Shown here piece by piece: positions 1-7,564 of a DNA stretch of 64,000 bases (its first letter is position 1; each line of letters opens with the position of its first letter). This DNA comes from Histidinibacterium lentulum (GTDB taxonomy: Bacteria > Pseudomonadota > Alphaproteobacteria > Rhodobacterales > Rhodobacteraceae). The translations under genes were made by a program, and so were the position numbers. The DNA lies in the NCBI RefSeq assembly GCF_003789055.1, contig NZ_ML119086.1, forward strand, positions 248,001 through 312,000, read 5' to 3'. Below the pieces are notes generated by a model. That model was not told the origin of the DNA. It saw only the letters and a list, made by a program, of their open reading frames with translations, and made no database searches.

Positions 1-2
1 GC

Positions 3-1091
3 CTCACCGCCCGCCTCGGCCCCGATGTGGCGATCCGGCCGAAATCGGCCTTCCTCGACGATCTCGCGGCAGAAGAAGGCCCGGTCCGCCTCGCCCCCGC
101 CACGGCGCCCCAGGCCCTCGCCGACCGGCTCGCCGAGGCGGGCATCGCCATCGCCGAGGACGAGGACCCCTGCGCCCTCCCCCGCGCCTGCAAGACCCCC
201 GCAGAGATCGCCGGCGCCCGCGCCGCCCAGCTCCGCGACGGCGCCGCCATGGCGCGCTTTCTCCACTGGCTCGACGAGACTGCTCCCGGGGGCGCGCTGA
301 CCGAGATCGACGTGGTCCGCGCACTCGAGGGCTTCCGCCGCGACACGAACGCGCTCCGCGACATCAGCTTCGACACCATCGCGGGCGCCGGCGAACACGG
401 CGCCATCGTCCATTACCGCGTGACCGAGGCCACCAACCGCGCCGTCCGCGCGGGCGAGCTCCTGCTGGTGGATTCGGGCGGGCAGTACATGGACGGCACC
501 ACAGACATCACCCGCACCATCGCCATCGGCCCGCCCGGCGAGGAGGAGCGGACCTGCTACACCCTCGTCCTCAAGGGCATGATCGCCATTTCCCGCGCCC
601 GCTTTCCCAAGGGCGTCGCAGGCCGCGACCTCGACGCGCTGGCGCGCGTGGCGCTCTGGATGCGGGGCCGCGACTACGACCACGGCACGGGCCACGGCGT
701 CGGCGCCTATCTCTCGGTTCACGAGGGGCCGCAGGGCCTCTCCCGCCGCTCCGTGGTGCCGCTCGAGCCCGGAATGATCCTGTCGAACGAGCCCGGCTAC
801 TACCGCGAGGGCGCCTTCGGCATCCGCATCGAGAACCTGATCGCCGTGCGCGAGGCGGCCCCGCTGCCCGGCGGCGACCTGCGCGAGATGCTCGAGTTCG
901 AGACCCTCACCTGGGTGCCCTTCGACCGCCGCCTGATCGACACCGCGCTGCTCTCGGACGAAGAGAGGGGCTGGATAGACCGCTACCATGCGGATACTGT
1001 CGCGCACATCGCCCCGCGTCTCGACGGCGGGGCCCGCGACTGGCTGACGGCCGCCTGCGCCCCGCTTGGCGCGGCCGCCGCTCGGGGCTGA
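3..1091 (+). CDS. M24B family Xaa-Pro aminopeptidase, 5' end cut by window edge
   Basis: Metallo-aminopeptidase of the M24B (pita-bread) family, expected to cleave X-Pro bonds at peptide N termini in the cytoplasm. The reading frame is open to the left edge, so the N-terminal creatinase-like domain is mostly missing; the first in-frame GTG at 27 is internal. The five metal ligands of the family are visible in order: Asp in LLLVDSGG, Asp in TTDITRT, His in GTGHGVG, Glu in NEPGYY and Glu in GIRIENL. The roughly 60-residue tail after the last ligand matches the C-terminal extension of the larger bacterial and eukaryotic APP-type enzymes. Stop is TGA at 1089. The family call is strong; exact substrate preference is inferred. 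Confidence 0.93.
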   Translation, partial: LTARLGPDVAIRPKSAFLDDLAAEEGPVRLAPATAPQALADRLAEAGIAIAEDEDPCALPRACKTPAEIAGARAAQLRDGAAMARFLHWLDETAPGGALTEIDVVRALEGFRRDTNALRDISFDTIAGAGEHGAIVHYRVTEATNRAVRAGELLLVDSGGQYMDGTTDITRTIAIGPPGEEERTCYTLVLKGMIAISRARFPKGVAGRDLDALARVALWMRGRDYDHGTGHGVGAYLSVHEGPQGLSRRSVVPLEPGMILSNEPGYYREGAFGIRIENLIAVREAAPLPGGDLREMLEFETLTWVPFDRRLIDTALLSDEERGWIDRYHADTVAHIAPRLDGGARDWLTAACAPLGAAAARG

Positions 1092-1179
1092 CCTGTCACG
1101 GATCTGTCACCGTAACGCGTTCAGGGTGCCCGCACCGCGGGACCCGCTCCATGCGAACCGAAGAGAAGGGGGATGGCTC

Positions 1180-1521
1180 ATGGCCGACCACATCAAGATA
1201 CGCCCCGCGACCGGCACCTGGGTGATCAGGGCCGGGGGTGCGGTGATCGGCGAAAGCGACCGCGCGCTGGAACTGGCCGAGGGCGACTACACGCCCGTCA
1301 TCTACTTCCCCCGCGACGACATCGCGATGGCCTTCCTCGAGCCCTCCGAGACCTCCTCCACCTGCCCCCACAAGGGCGAGGCGCGCTACTTCACGATCCA
1401 GGGCAAATCCGGCCCCCTCAAGGACGCCGCCTGGTCCTACGAGTCCCCGAAGGACGGCGTCGCCGAGATCGCGGGCCACCTCGCCTTCTACACCTCCACC
1501 GTGGCCGTCGAGCAGGTCTGA
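1180..1521 (+). CDS. DUF427 domain-containing protein
   Basis: Small 113-residue cytoplasmic protein of the DUF427 family, a beta-rich single-domain fold with no established biochemical role. The family hallmarks are visible: an N-terminal strand with the VIRAGG and GESDRALEL stretch, YFPRDDI in the middle, and a central Cys-Pro-His-Lys-Gly (STCPHKGEARYF) followed by AAWSYE and FYTSTVAV. The ATG at 1180 was chosen because an AGAAGGGGG ribosome binding site lies just upstream; a longer frame back to 1066 would overlap the preceding gene and lacks such a site. It lies 88 bases after the M24 peptidase on the same strand and may or may not be cotranscribed. Function unknown. Confidence 0.93.
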   Translation: MADHIKIRPATGTWVIRAGGAVIGESDRALELAEGDYTPVIYFPRDDIAMAFLEPSETSSTCPHKGEARYFTIQGKSGPLKDAAWSYESPKDGVAEIAGHLAFYTSTVAVEQV

Positions 1522-1606
1522 CCCCCGAAACCGGTCGGTTGAGCGGTCACGCCGACCCCGCACCACCCGCAAGGCGCGCGTTCAAGCGCACCGTCCACCC
1601 CGACCC

Positions 1607-1630
1607 GTAGGGTGGGTTTCCAACCCACCC
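1607..1630. repeat. Dispersed palindromic repeat, family A, copy 1
   Basis: GGGTGGGTT-TCC-AACCCACCC forms a perfect 9-bp stem with a 3-base loop, preceded by GTA. The same element recurs at 1716-1739, 6570-6593, four times in 29126-29388 and in GC-variant form three times in 58529-58631, always outside genes. Its compact hairpin and intergenic placement fit a REP-like element. Confidence 0.85.
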
Positions 1631-1715
1631 CACGCCCCCTCACGAATGCTCCTCCGCCGCCGTCGCCAGCGCCCAGGTGTCGGAGGGCGTTCAAGCGCAC
1701 CGTCCACCCCGACCC

Positions 1716-1739
1716 GTAGGGTGGGTTTCCAACCCACCC
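1716..1739. repeat. Dispersed palindromic repeat, family A, copy 2
   Basis: Identical to copy 1 over the palindrome and part of unit B of the tandem duplication, 12 bp beyond the ClC stop codon. In transcripts of the minus-strand ClC gene it would form a hairpin directly after the stop, so it could stabilise the 3' end of that mRNA. Confidence 0.85.
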
Positions 1740-1750
1740 CCACGCCCCCC

Positions 1751-3427
1751 TCACGAATGCTCCTCCGCCGCCGTCGCCGCCAGCGCCCGGTTGTAGGCCC
1801 TCAACGCGTCCACCTGGAACAGCGCCCCCCTCAGCTGCGGCGGCCGGTCCCCGCCGCCCAGCTTCACCACCGGGATGAACACCGCGTTCGTCTTCTCGAA
1901 AAGCGGCATCGCCTGCTCCAGCGTGGCGGTCCGGTCGAGATAGGTCCCCTCCCCGATCATCGCCCAGCAGGCCTCCTCCGGCGCCGCCCTCGGCGCCTCC
2001 ATCCCCCGCATCACGCTCTCCACCTCGAAGGTGCCGAGCAGATACGCCTGCGGCCCCGCCGCCAGCCTTACCCCCCTTCTCTCCAGCTGCGTCAGGAAGA
2101 ACGAGCGCGACACGAGCCGGCTCGCCAGCGCGGTGGAGATCGACACCGACACCATCACCGCGAGCCCCGTCTGCCAGTCCCCCGTCAGCTCGAAGACGAT
2201 CAGCGTCGTGGAGATCGGCGCGCCCAGCACCGCCGCCGCCACCGCCCCCATGCCCGCCAGCGCATAGAGCGTCCCCTCCCCCGAGACATCCGGAAACACC
2301 GCCGTCGCCATCAGCCCGAACGCGAGCCCCGTCAGCGCCCCCACCATGAGCGAGGGGGAGAACACCCCGCCCCCCATGCGGCCCCCCATGGTGATCGCCA
2401 CCGCCGCCACCTTGACGACCGTGAACACCACCGCCTCGTGAAGGAGCAGCCCCCCCGTCAGTGCCAGCGAGGTCGTCTCGTAGCCCACCCCGATCACATG
2501 CGGAAACGGGATCGCCAGCGCGCCGAGGAGCAGCCCCGCCGCCGCGGGCCTCACCCAGCGCGGCAACCCCGCCCTCGCCTGCACCGCGTCTCCGAGGTCC
2601 TCCGTCCAGAAGATCGCGCGCATCAGCACCGCCGCCACCACCCCCGACACCAGCCCCAGCATCAGGAAGGCCGGCAACTCCACGTAGAACTCGAGGATGT
2701 TCTGCGCCGGCAGGCTGAACTCCGTGACACCCCCATAGGCCAGCCGGTTGATCACCGTGCCGGCGGCCGAGGCGATCACGATGGGCGCAAACGTGTGCAT
2801 CGCGAAATGCCGCAGCACCACCTCCATGGCGAAGAGCGCCCCGGCGATGGGCGCGTTGAAACTCGCGGAGACCGCCGCCGCCACGGCACAGCCCAGAAGG
2901 TCCCGCCCCGTCACCCCGTCCGCCTTCAGCGCGCGCGCGACATAGGTGGAGATGACGGCCGCGATATGCACCACCGGTCCCTCGCGGCCCGTCGAGCCCC
3001 CCGAGGACAGCGTGATCAGCGAGGCCAGCGCCGAGACGAGGCCCCGCTTCGTCTCCACCCGCCCTTCCGTCAGCGCCGCCCCCTCGATCACGTCCGCGAC
3101 CGAGCGCACCCGCCCGTCGTCGGTGAACCAGTGCAGCAGCAGCCCCACCGCGAGCCCCCCCGCCACCGGCGCCAGCAGCACCCAGTACCAGTCGAGCCCC
3201 GCGGCAAAGCTGTGCAGCGTCAGGATGTCGTCCGTGCCGTAGATCCAGGCCTGCAGCCGCTCGATCCCCATCCGGAACAGCAGCGCCGCCAGCCCCGCCG
3301 CGATCCCGATGCCGAGCGCCACCAGCCAGAACGCCACTGCCGGAGGCCCCCTCCGCGCGACATCCCCCAGCCCCCGCCCCAGCGAGCCCCGCGCCCCATC
3401 CAGCCGCTCCGTCAGGGTCTTTGGCAC
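1751..3427 (-). CDS. ClC family chloride channel/antiporter with C-terminal CBS region
   Basis: Polytopic inner-membrane protein of the ClC family (558 residues), which moves chloride by H+/Cl- exchange or as a channel. The selectivity-filter motif GSTGREGP lies at about 144-151; its Glu149 is the gating glutamate of the family. About ten to twelve hydrophobic helices fill residues 30-430, including GGRMGGGVFSPSLMVGA, the second filter motif. The last 110 residues (FEVESVM onward) look like a CBS-type soluble regulatory region. Monocistronic on the minus strand; the last 12 codons lie inside a tandem duplication whose other copy sits just downstream. Channel versus exchanger cannot be settled here, and the internal proton glutamate was not assigned. 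Confidence 0.93.
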   Translation of the reverse strand: MPKTLTERLDGARGSLGRGLGDVARRGPPAVAFWLVALGIGIAAGLAALLFRMGIERLQAWIYGTDDILTLHSFAAGLDWYWVLLAPVAGGLAVGLLLHWFTDDGRVRSVADVIEGAALTEGRVETKRGLVSALASLITLSSGGSTGREGPVVHIAAVISTYVARALKADGVTGRDLLGCAVAAAVSASFNAPIAGALFAMEVVLRHFAMHTFAPIVIASAAGTVINRLAYGGVTEFSLPAQNILEFYVELPAFLMLGLVSGVVAAVLMRAIFWTEDLGDAVQARAGLPRWVRPAAAGLLLGALAIPFPHVIGVGYETTSLALTGGLLLHEAVVFTVVKVAAVAITMGGRMGGGVFSPSLMVGALTGLAFGLMATAVFPDVSGEGTLYALAGMGAVAAAVLGAPISTTLIVFELTGDWQTGLAVMVSVSISTALASRLVSRSFFLTQLERRGVRLAAGPQAYLLGTFEVESVMRGMEAPRAAPEEACWAMIGEGTYLDRTATLEQAMPLFEKTNAVFIPVVKLGGGDRPPQLRGALFQVDALRAYNRALAATAAEEHS

Positions 3428-3589
3428 CTCCGCTCCCGGTCTTTGGGTTGGGTCATCTGGTGCGGTCGGGGTTACGCCTGTGGCGGGGGGTGGGCAAGGT
3501 GGGGGGAACTCGTACCACTACCATTACCATGCGTGTTGCGTTTAGCTTCAGTTGAACTTTAGGGCCGTTGGACTTGTCGGAGATTTGAA

Positions 3590-4285
3590 ATGCTAGCCTT
3601 TCTGGAAGAGGTGTGGAGGTTTGAGTACGCATTGCTACCTTGCGCCATTGCATATCTAGTCTTCGACCTGCCGATACTATATCGGCGCATCACGCGCCGT
3701 CTCTATGTTCCAATATACTTTGCCTTCTTTCCTTATGGGTACTCCGATGAGCTTTGCGCTAGATACTTTGATGAGGATCACTATCATATCGTTGGAGGCC
3801 CATTCAAAGACTCTGAGGTCAAGAATGCAAGGATCCGGATAATTTGGATATCAGTGATTTCGCTCATCCTAACAATGACAATTAGCCCGTTTCTGACCGC
3901 AATCTTTAGTTTCCTCTTCTTGAGTGATGCGCAGAATACACAGTTCCTTTACACTCTGGCCATTGTAAAGGGCGCACTTCTGATATGGTCACTTTATGAT
4001 CTGCGCTGGACATATACAGTCACATCAGTGGTGCCAATATCATATATCGCATTTATTTATTCCTGCTACTGGATCGCCATCCTTACCTTCTACTCGCGGT
4101 CCCTCGCTTGGATAGCCGACAAGCACTCGGTGGGCGGAATGACCGAAGTCTTCAATGGCATACTAGACTTCATAATTTTTGAGATCGGAATTGGAATACT
4201 GTTTGTGGCCGTATTGGGATTCTTGATCCCTTGGCGCCTAACCTACGGGACTGCAAGACCAGTAGCAGATACCAATAATGACTAG
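3590..4285 (+). CDS. Polytopic membrane protein of unknown function, first gene of an AT-rich islet
   Basis: Not recognised as any known family. The 231-residue product has about five hydrophobic segments: roughly 12-30, 83-111, 118-136, 143-168 and 191-214. Between the first two is a polar loop of about 50 residues rich in aromatic and acidic residues (YFDEDHYHIVGG). No signal peptide or enzymatic motif is evident. The ATG is preceded by GGAG seven bases upstream. Base composition and codon use (many ATA, AAT, TTT codons) are far more AT-rich than all neighbours, a sign of recent transfer. The stop overlaps the start of the next gene by 8 bp, so the two are probably made together. The pairing suggests a two-component membrane effector or immunity system; this is inference. 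Confidence 0.8.
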   Translation: MLAFLEEVWRFEYALLPCAIAYLVFDLPILYRRITRRLYVPIYFAFFPYGYSDELCARYFDEDHYHIVGGPFKDSEVKNARIRIIWISVISLILTMTISPFLTAIFSFLFLSDAQNTQFLYTLAIVKGALLIWSLYDLRWTYTVTSVVPISYIAFIYSCYWIAILTFYSRSLAWIADKHSVGGMTEVFNGILDFIIFEIGIGILFVAVLGFLIPWRLTYGTARPVADTNND

Positions 4286-4724
4286 AAACAGACGAAACCT
4301 ACAGGTCCTAGACCTGGCAATGAAGCTTGATGATTTCAGTGTTCAGACCCGGATACTGGCGGCTTCCATCACTCTAACTGAAATGAAGTTCCGACCATGG
4401 AGTCATCGCCTCGTCGAATACCTGTATGTTCTCGGTCTAATTGCACTTCGCCGTGACGTGTCCACAATTACCGTCGGCGTTTCTCAAATCTCAATTCGAC
4501 ACTACAAGAACTACCAAGGGGCCGGTCAATTTGAAGCGCTTCGTCAATCCATGTCGGCAATCAACAATTTGCGTCTCTGCTGCGCAATAATTGAAGATCA
4601 ATCCATCAAGACACCAAGAGATGCAGCTCGAAAATACAATGGAGCCTCCTCTGTATTCTATCGGAACTCCCTGAGCCTCAATTTTTCAAATCTGCGCGAA
4701 CTGTCAAAAAGAAGATCAGCATAA
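4278..4724 (+). CDS. Small unknown protein with a faint transglycosylase-like pattern, second gene of the islet
   Basis: 148 residues, basic, no signal peptide or membrane helix. Not recognised with confidence. Three spaced segments recall soluble lytic transglycosylase/lysozyme-like folds: a glutamate in a helix (Glu35 or Glu47, the latter in HRLVEYLYVL), then VGVSQI at 66-71 resembling the GLMQI turn, then AARKYNG at 116-122 resembling the AAYNAG motif. The spacing between Glu47 and VGVSQI, about 19 residues, is close to that of such enzymes, but overall similarity is weak. The lack of a secretion signal argues against a simple cell-wall hydrolase unless the partner membrane protein positions it. 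The gene overlaps its partner by 8 bp and shares its AT-rich composition. Confidence 0.75.
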   Translation: MTRNRRNLQVLDLAMKLDDFSVQTRILAASITLTEMKFRPWSHRLVEYLYVLGLIALRRDVSTITVGVSQISIRHYKNYQGAGQFEALRQSMSAINNLRLCCAIIEDQSIKTPRDAARKYNGASSVFYRNSLSLNFSNLRELSKRRSA

Positions 4725-4741
4725 ATACCGCGAATCGTCAC

Positions 4742-4790
4742 TTTTCTGGCCAAAAATATCCCGGGGTGCGGGGCGGAGCCCCGCGCGAAG
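4742..4790 (+). repeat. Dispersed repeat family B, copy 1
   Basis: TTTTCTGGCC followed by AAAATATCCCGGGG and a GC hairpin (GCGGGGCGGAGCCCCGC). A nearly identical inverted copy lies at 45501-45546 and a diverged one at 32567-32620. It sits 18 bp after the stop of the AT-rich islet and marks the return to host-like composition. Confidence 0.75.
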
Positions 4791-4914
4791 CCCCACCAAA
4801 AACCCAACCCAAGCCTCCCCCCAACGCCCCCAATCAGCGCATTAACCCTTTTCCCCAGCAATATCAGAGACCTGCCGGCCGTTTCATCGTGTAACGCGGC
4901 CCCGGCTCCCCGGA

Positions 4915-6561
4915 TCAGCCCGTCATCAGCGCCCGCGCGGCCTCCCGGGCCGCCTCGGTCAGGGTGTCCCCCGAGAGCATCCGCGCGATCTCGTCCACCC
5001 GCGCCCCCGCATCCAGAGGGGCCACGTTCGTCAGCGTCTCCGCCGCCCCCTGCCGCTTCTCGACCCGCCAGTGATGCTGCCCCAGCGCCGCCACCTGCGG
5101 CGAATGGGTGACCACCAGCACCTGCCCCGCCGCCGCCAGCCGCGCCAGCCGGCGCCCCACCGCCGCCGCCGTCGCCCCGCCGACGCCCCGGTCGATCTCG
5201 TCGAAGATCAGCGTGAGCCCGTCCACGCCCCGGGTCAGGCAGACCTTCAGCGCCAGCAGGAACCGCGACAGCTCGCCCCCCGAGGCGATCTTCCCCAGCG
5301 CCCCCGCCGGCGCGCCCGGATTGGTCGCCACGAGGAAGGTCACCGAGTCCCGCCCCTCCGGCCCCGCCTCGCCCGGCGCGACCTCCACCGTGAAGGCCGC
5401 CCGCTCCATCTTCAGCGGCGCCAGCTCCTCGGCCATCCTCCGCTCGAGCTCCGCCGCCGCCGAGGCGCGCTCGCCAGAGAGCGACGAGGCCAGCGCCCCG
5501 TAGGCCCCCTCCGCCGCCCGCGCCTCCTCGCCGAGCCGCTTCAGATCCCCCTCCGACGCATCCAGCGCCTGAAGCCGCCCCGCCAGCTCCTCCGCCAGCG
5601 CCGGCAGCTCGTCCGGCAGGACCCCGTGCTTTCTCGACAGGTCGCGGATCGCATGGAGCCGGTCCTCCACCCGCTCCAGCGCGAAGGGGTCGAAGTCGAG
5701 CCCCTCGCGGAACCGCGCCACCTCCGCCTGCACGTCCCCCAGCCGGTCGAACGCCCGGTCGAGCGCCTCGAGCGCGGCATCCAGCGCCCCCTCCGCCCGC
5801 TCCGCCACCCGCTCCAGCGCCCGGCGCGCGGTGTTGAGGAACGGCTCGATCCCCTCCTCCGACAGCGCCGCCTCCGCCTCTGCGAGCCGCTCCTGCAGGC
5901 CGCGGCTGTCCTTCATCAGCCGCCGCTGCCGGTCCAGCGCCTCCTCCTCGCCCGCCTCGGGCGCCACCGCCTCGAGCTCGGCCACCCAGGCGCGCAGCGT
6001 CTCCTCCTCCTCGCGCAGCGCCTCGGCCGCCTGCCTTGCCGCGTCGAGCCGCGCCGCCGCCTCCCGCCGCGCCCGCCACGCCGCCCGCAGCGGGCCGGTG
6101 TCGAGGCCTCCGAAGGCGTCGAGCAGCGCCCGGTGCCCGCGGGGGTTCAGAAGGCCCCGGTCGTCATGCTGGCCGTGCAGTTCCACCAGCCGCTCCGACA
6201 GCTGCCGCAGCACCTCGGCGGGCACCCGGCTGCCGTTGACCCAGGCCGTCTTGCGGCCCCCCTGCGTGGTCACCCGCCGCAGCAGGAGCTCCTCCTCCTC
6301 GGCGCCGATCCCGGCCTCCTCCAGCACCTCGCGGCAGGGATGGCCCTCGGGCAGGTCGAAGCTCGCCGTGACCTCGCCCTGCTCCGCGCCCGCGCGCACG
6401 AGGTCCGCCCGCCCGCGCCAGCCCAGCACGAACCCCAGCGCGTCGAGCAGGATCGACTTGCCCGCGCCGGTCTCGCCGGTCAGGACGTTGAGACCCGGCT
6501 GGAACTCGAGCGCCAGCCGGTCGATGATCAGGATGTCCCGGATTTCAAGCGACCGGAGCAT
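4915..6561 (-). CDS. recN: DNA repair protein RecN
   Basis: SMC-like ATPase acting early in double-strand break repair, cytoplasmic and nucleoid-associated. 548 residues, the usual family length. The N-terminal half-ATPase carries Walker A GETGAGKS at 29-36 within the RecN opening MLRSLEIRDILIID. The middle is long, charged and helical, consistent with the coiled-coil arms. The C-terminal half has the signature SGGELSRFLLALK, Walker B LTLIFDEIDRGVGG and the THSPQVAA switch motif. ATG at 6561 begins right at the conserved N terminus. It lies 37 bp downstream of bamD on the same strand, with a family A palindrome between. No LexA-type operator was identified upstream. Confidence 0.97.
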   Translation of the reverse strand: MLRSLEIRDILIIDRLALEFQPGLNVLTGETGAGKSILLDALGFVLGWRGRADLVRAGAEQGEVTASFDLPEGHPCREVLEEAGIGAEEEELLLRRVTTQGGRKTAWVNGSRVPAEVLRQLSERLVELHGQHDDRGLLNPRGHRALLDAFGGLDTGPLRAAWRARREAAARLDAARQAAEALREEEETLRAWVAELEAVAPEAGEEEALDRQRRLMKDSRGLQERLAEAEAALSEEGIEPFLNTARRALERVAERAEGALDAALEALDRAFDRLGDVQAEVARFREGLDFDPFALERVEDRLHAIRDLSRKHGVLPDELPALAEELAGRLQALDASEGDLKRLGEEARAAEGAYGALASSLSGERASAAAELERRMAEELAPLKMERAAFTVEVAPGEAGPEGRDSVTFLVATNPGAPAGALGKIASGGELSRFLLALKVCLTRGVDGLTLIFDEIDRGVGGATAAAVGRRLARLAAAGQVLVVTHSPQVAALGQHHWRVEKRQGAAETLTNVAPLDAGARVDEIARMLSGDTLTEAAREAARALMTG

Positions 6562-6569
6562 GATCCGCC

Positions 6570-6593
6570 GTAGGGTGGGTCTTCAACCCACCG
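6570..6593. repeat. Dispersed palindromic repeat, family A, copy 3
   Basis: GTAGGGTGGGTCTTCAACCC and following ACCG form an 8-bp stem (GGTGGGTC/TTCAACCCACC with slight mismatch). It fills the gap between bamD stop (6598) and recN start (6561), so it would appear as a hairpin inside a bamD-recN transcript. Confidence 0.75.
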
Positions 6594-6597
6594 CCCC

Positions 6598-7443
6598 TCA
6601 GATCCATTCGCCGCGCACCACCTGGCGGTAGATCGCGTTCAGCCAGTTGTCGCCCATGGCGCGCATCTCGAGGCCCTGGCCCGTCAGCAGCGCAAAGCTC
6701 GCCTCGTACCATTCCGTCGCCTGGTAATTGTAGCCGAGGATCGCGCCCGCCGTCTGCGCCTCCTCGACGAGGCCGAGAGACAGGTAGGCCTCCACCAGCC
6801 GGTGCAGCGCCTCGGCAGTGTGGGAGGTGGTCTGGAAATCCTCCACCACCACCCGGAACCGGTTCACCGAGGCGGCGTAGTGCTGCCGGCCGAGGTAGAA
6901 CCGCCCGACCTCCATCTCCTTGGCCGCGAGATGGTCGAAGGCCAGGTCGAACTTCAGGATCGCCGGTTCGGCATACTGGCTGTCAGGGTATCGCTCGATC
7001 ACCACCCGCAGCGCCTGCAGCGCCTGGAAGGTCAGCCCCTGGTCCCGGCCCACCTCGTCGATCTGGTCGTAAAAGCTGAGCGCGAGCAGGTACTGCGCAT
7101 AGGCGGCATCGGGATCGGCGGGGAAGAAGTCCAGAAACCTCTGCGCCGCGGCGCGGGCGTTCTCGTAGTCCCGGTCCTGGTGATAGGCCGCGGCCTGCAT
7201 GATCAGCGCGCGGCGGCCCCATTCGGAATAGGGATAAAGACGCTCGACCTCGCCGAAATAGAAGGCCGCGTCGTCGAACCGGTCGCGCGCCATCTCGAAT
7301 TCCGCCCGTTCGAAGATCTCCGGCGCGGTATAGGCCTCCATCACCTCCGGGGCGCGCGGGCTGAACCCGCCTCCGCCGCAGCCCGCGAGCAGCCCGCAAG
7401 CCGCGAGTACCGCTGCAACGCGCTTCGCCCCTCCTGCCGCCAT
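6598..7443 (-). CDS. bamD: Outer membrane assembly lipoprotein BamD (ComL)
   Basis: Lipoprotein subunit of the BAM complex that inserts beta-barrel proteins into the outer membrane. 281 residues. A lipoprotein signal peptide is clear: AKRVAAVLAACGLLAGC with lipobox Cys22. The mature protein is a series of TPR helical hairpins (FDDAAFYFGEVERLYPYSEW, RVVIERYPDSQYAE, and others), matching BamD. The start at 7443 was chosen because AGGGG lies 7 bases upstream and the signal peptide begins there; an in-frame ATG at 7467 would add eight residues ahead of the signal and has no good binding site. The gene lies between lpxC and recN, a common alphaproteobacterial arrangement. Confidence 0.95.
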   Translation of the reverse strand: MAAGGAKRVAAVLAACGLLAGCGGGGFSPRAPEVMEAYTAPEIFERAEFEMARDRFDDAAFYFGEVERLYPYSEWGRRALIMQAAAYHQDRDYENARAAAQRFLDFFPADPDAAYAQYLLALSFYDQIDEVGRDQGLTFQALQALRVVIERYPDSQYAEPAILKFDLAFDHLAAKEMEVGRFYLGRQHYAASVNRFRVVVEDFQTTSHTAEALHRLVEAYLSLGLVEEAQTAGAILGYNYQATEWYEASFALLTGQGLEMRAMGDNWLNAIYRQVVRGEWI

Positions 7444-7564
7444 CGGATATCCCCTGCTCCTGCCCATGATCGCGCATGGTGTCCCCGTTCGGGTTGGGGA
7501 CGGTCTAGCACAGCTGTTTACCGGGCAAAACGCCTTTTGACCGAAGCGCAGCCAGAGGTGGAGA

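Larger units (their letters stand above)
1578..1788. repeat. Imperfect tandem duplication (about 97 and 102 bp) copying the 3' end of the ClC channel gene
   Basis: Unit A (1578-1674) and unit B (1687-1788) both start GCGTTCAAGCGCACCG, both carry the GTAGGGTGGG...CCCACCC palindrome, and both end in the last codons of the ClC gene. The copies differ by a few single-base or triplet indels. Unit B holds the real C terminus of the channel; unit A encodes a ghost of it ending ATAAEEHS followed by a stop in the same orientation. The start-to-start distance is 109 bp. The shared gene tail shows a local duplication rather than two independent repeat insertions. Confidence 0.85.

Noticed and set aside
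3515-4740. Islet as an insertion sequence or phage remnant
   Set aside because: No transposase, integrase, terminal inverted repeats or target duplication could be seen.
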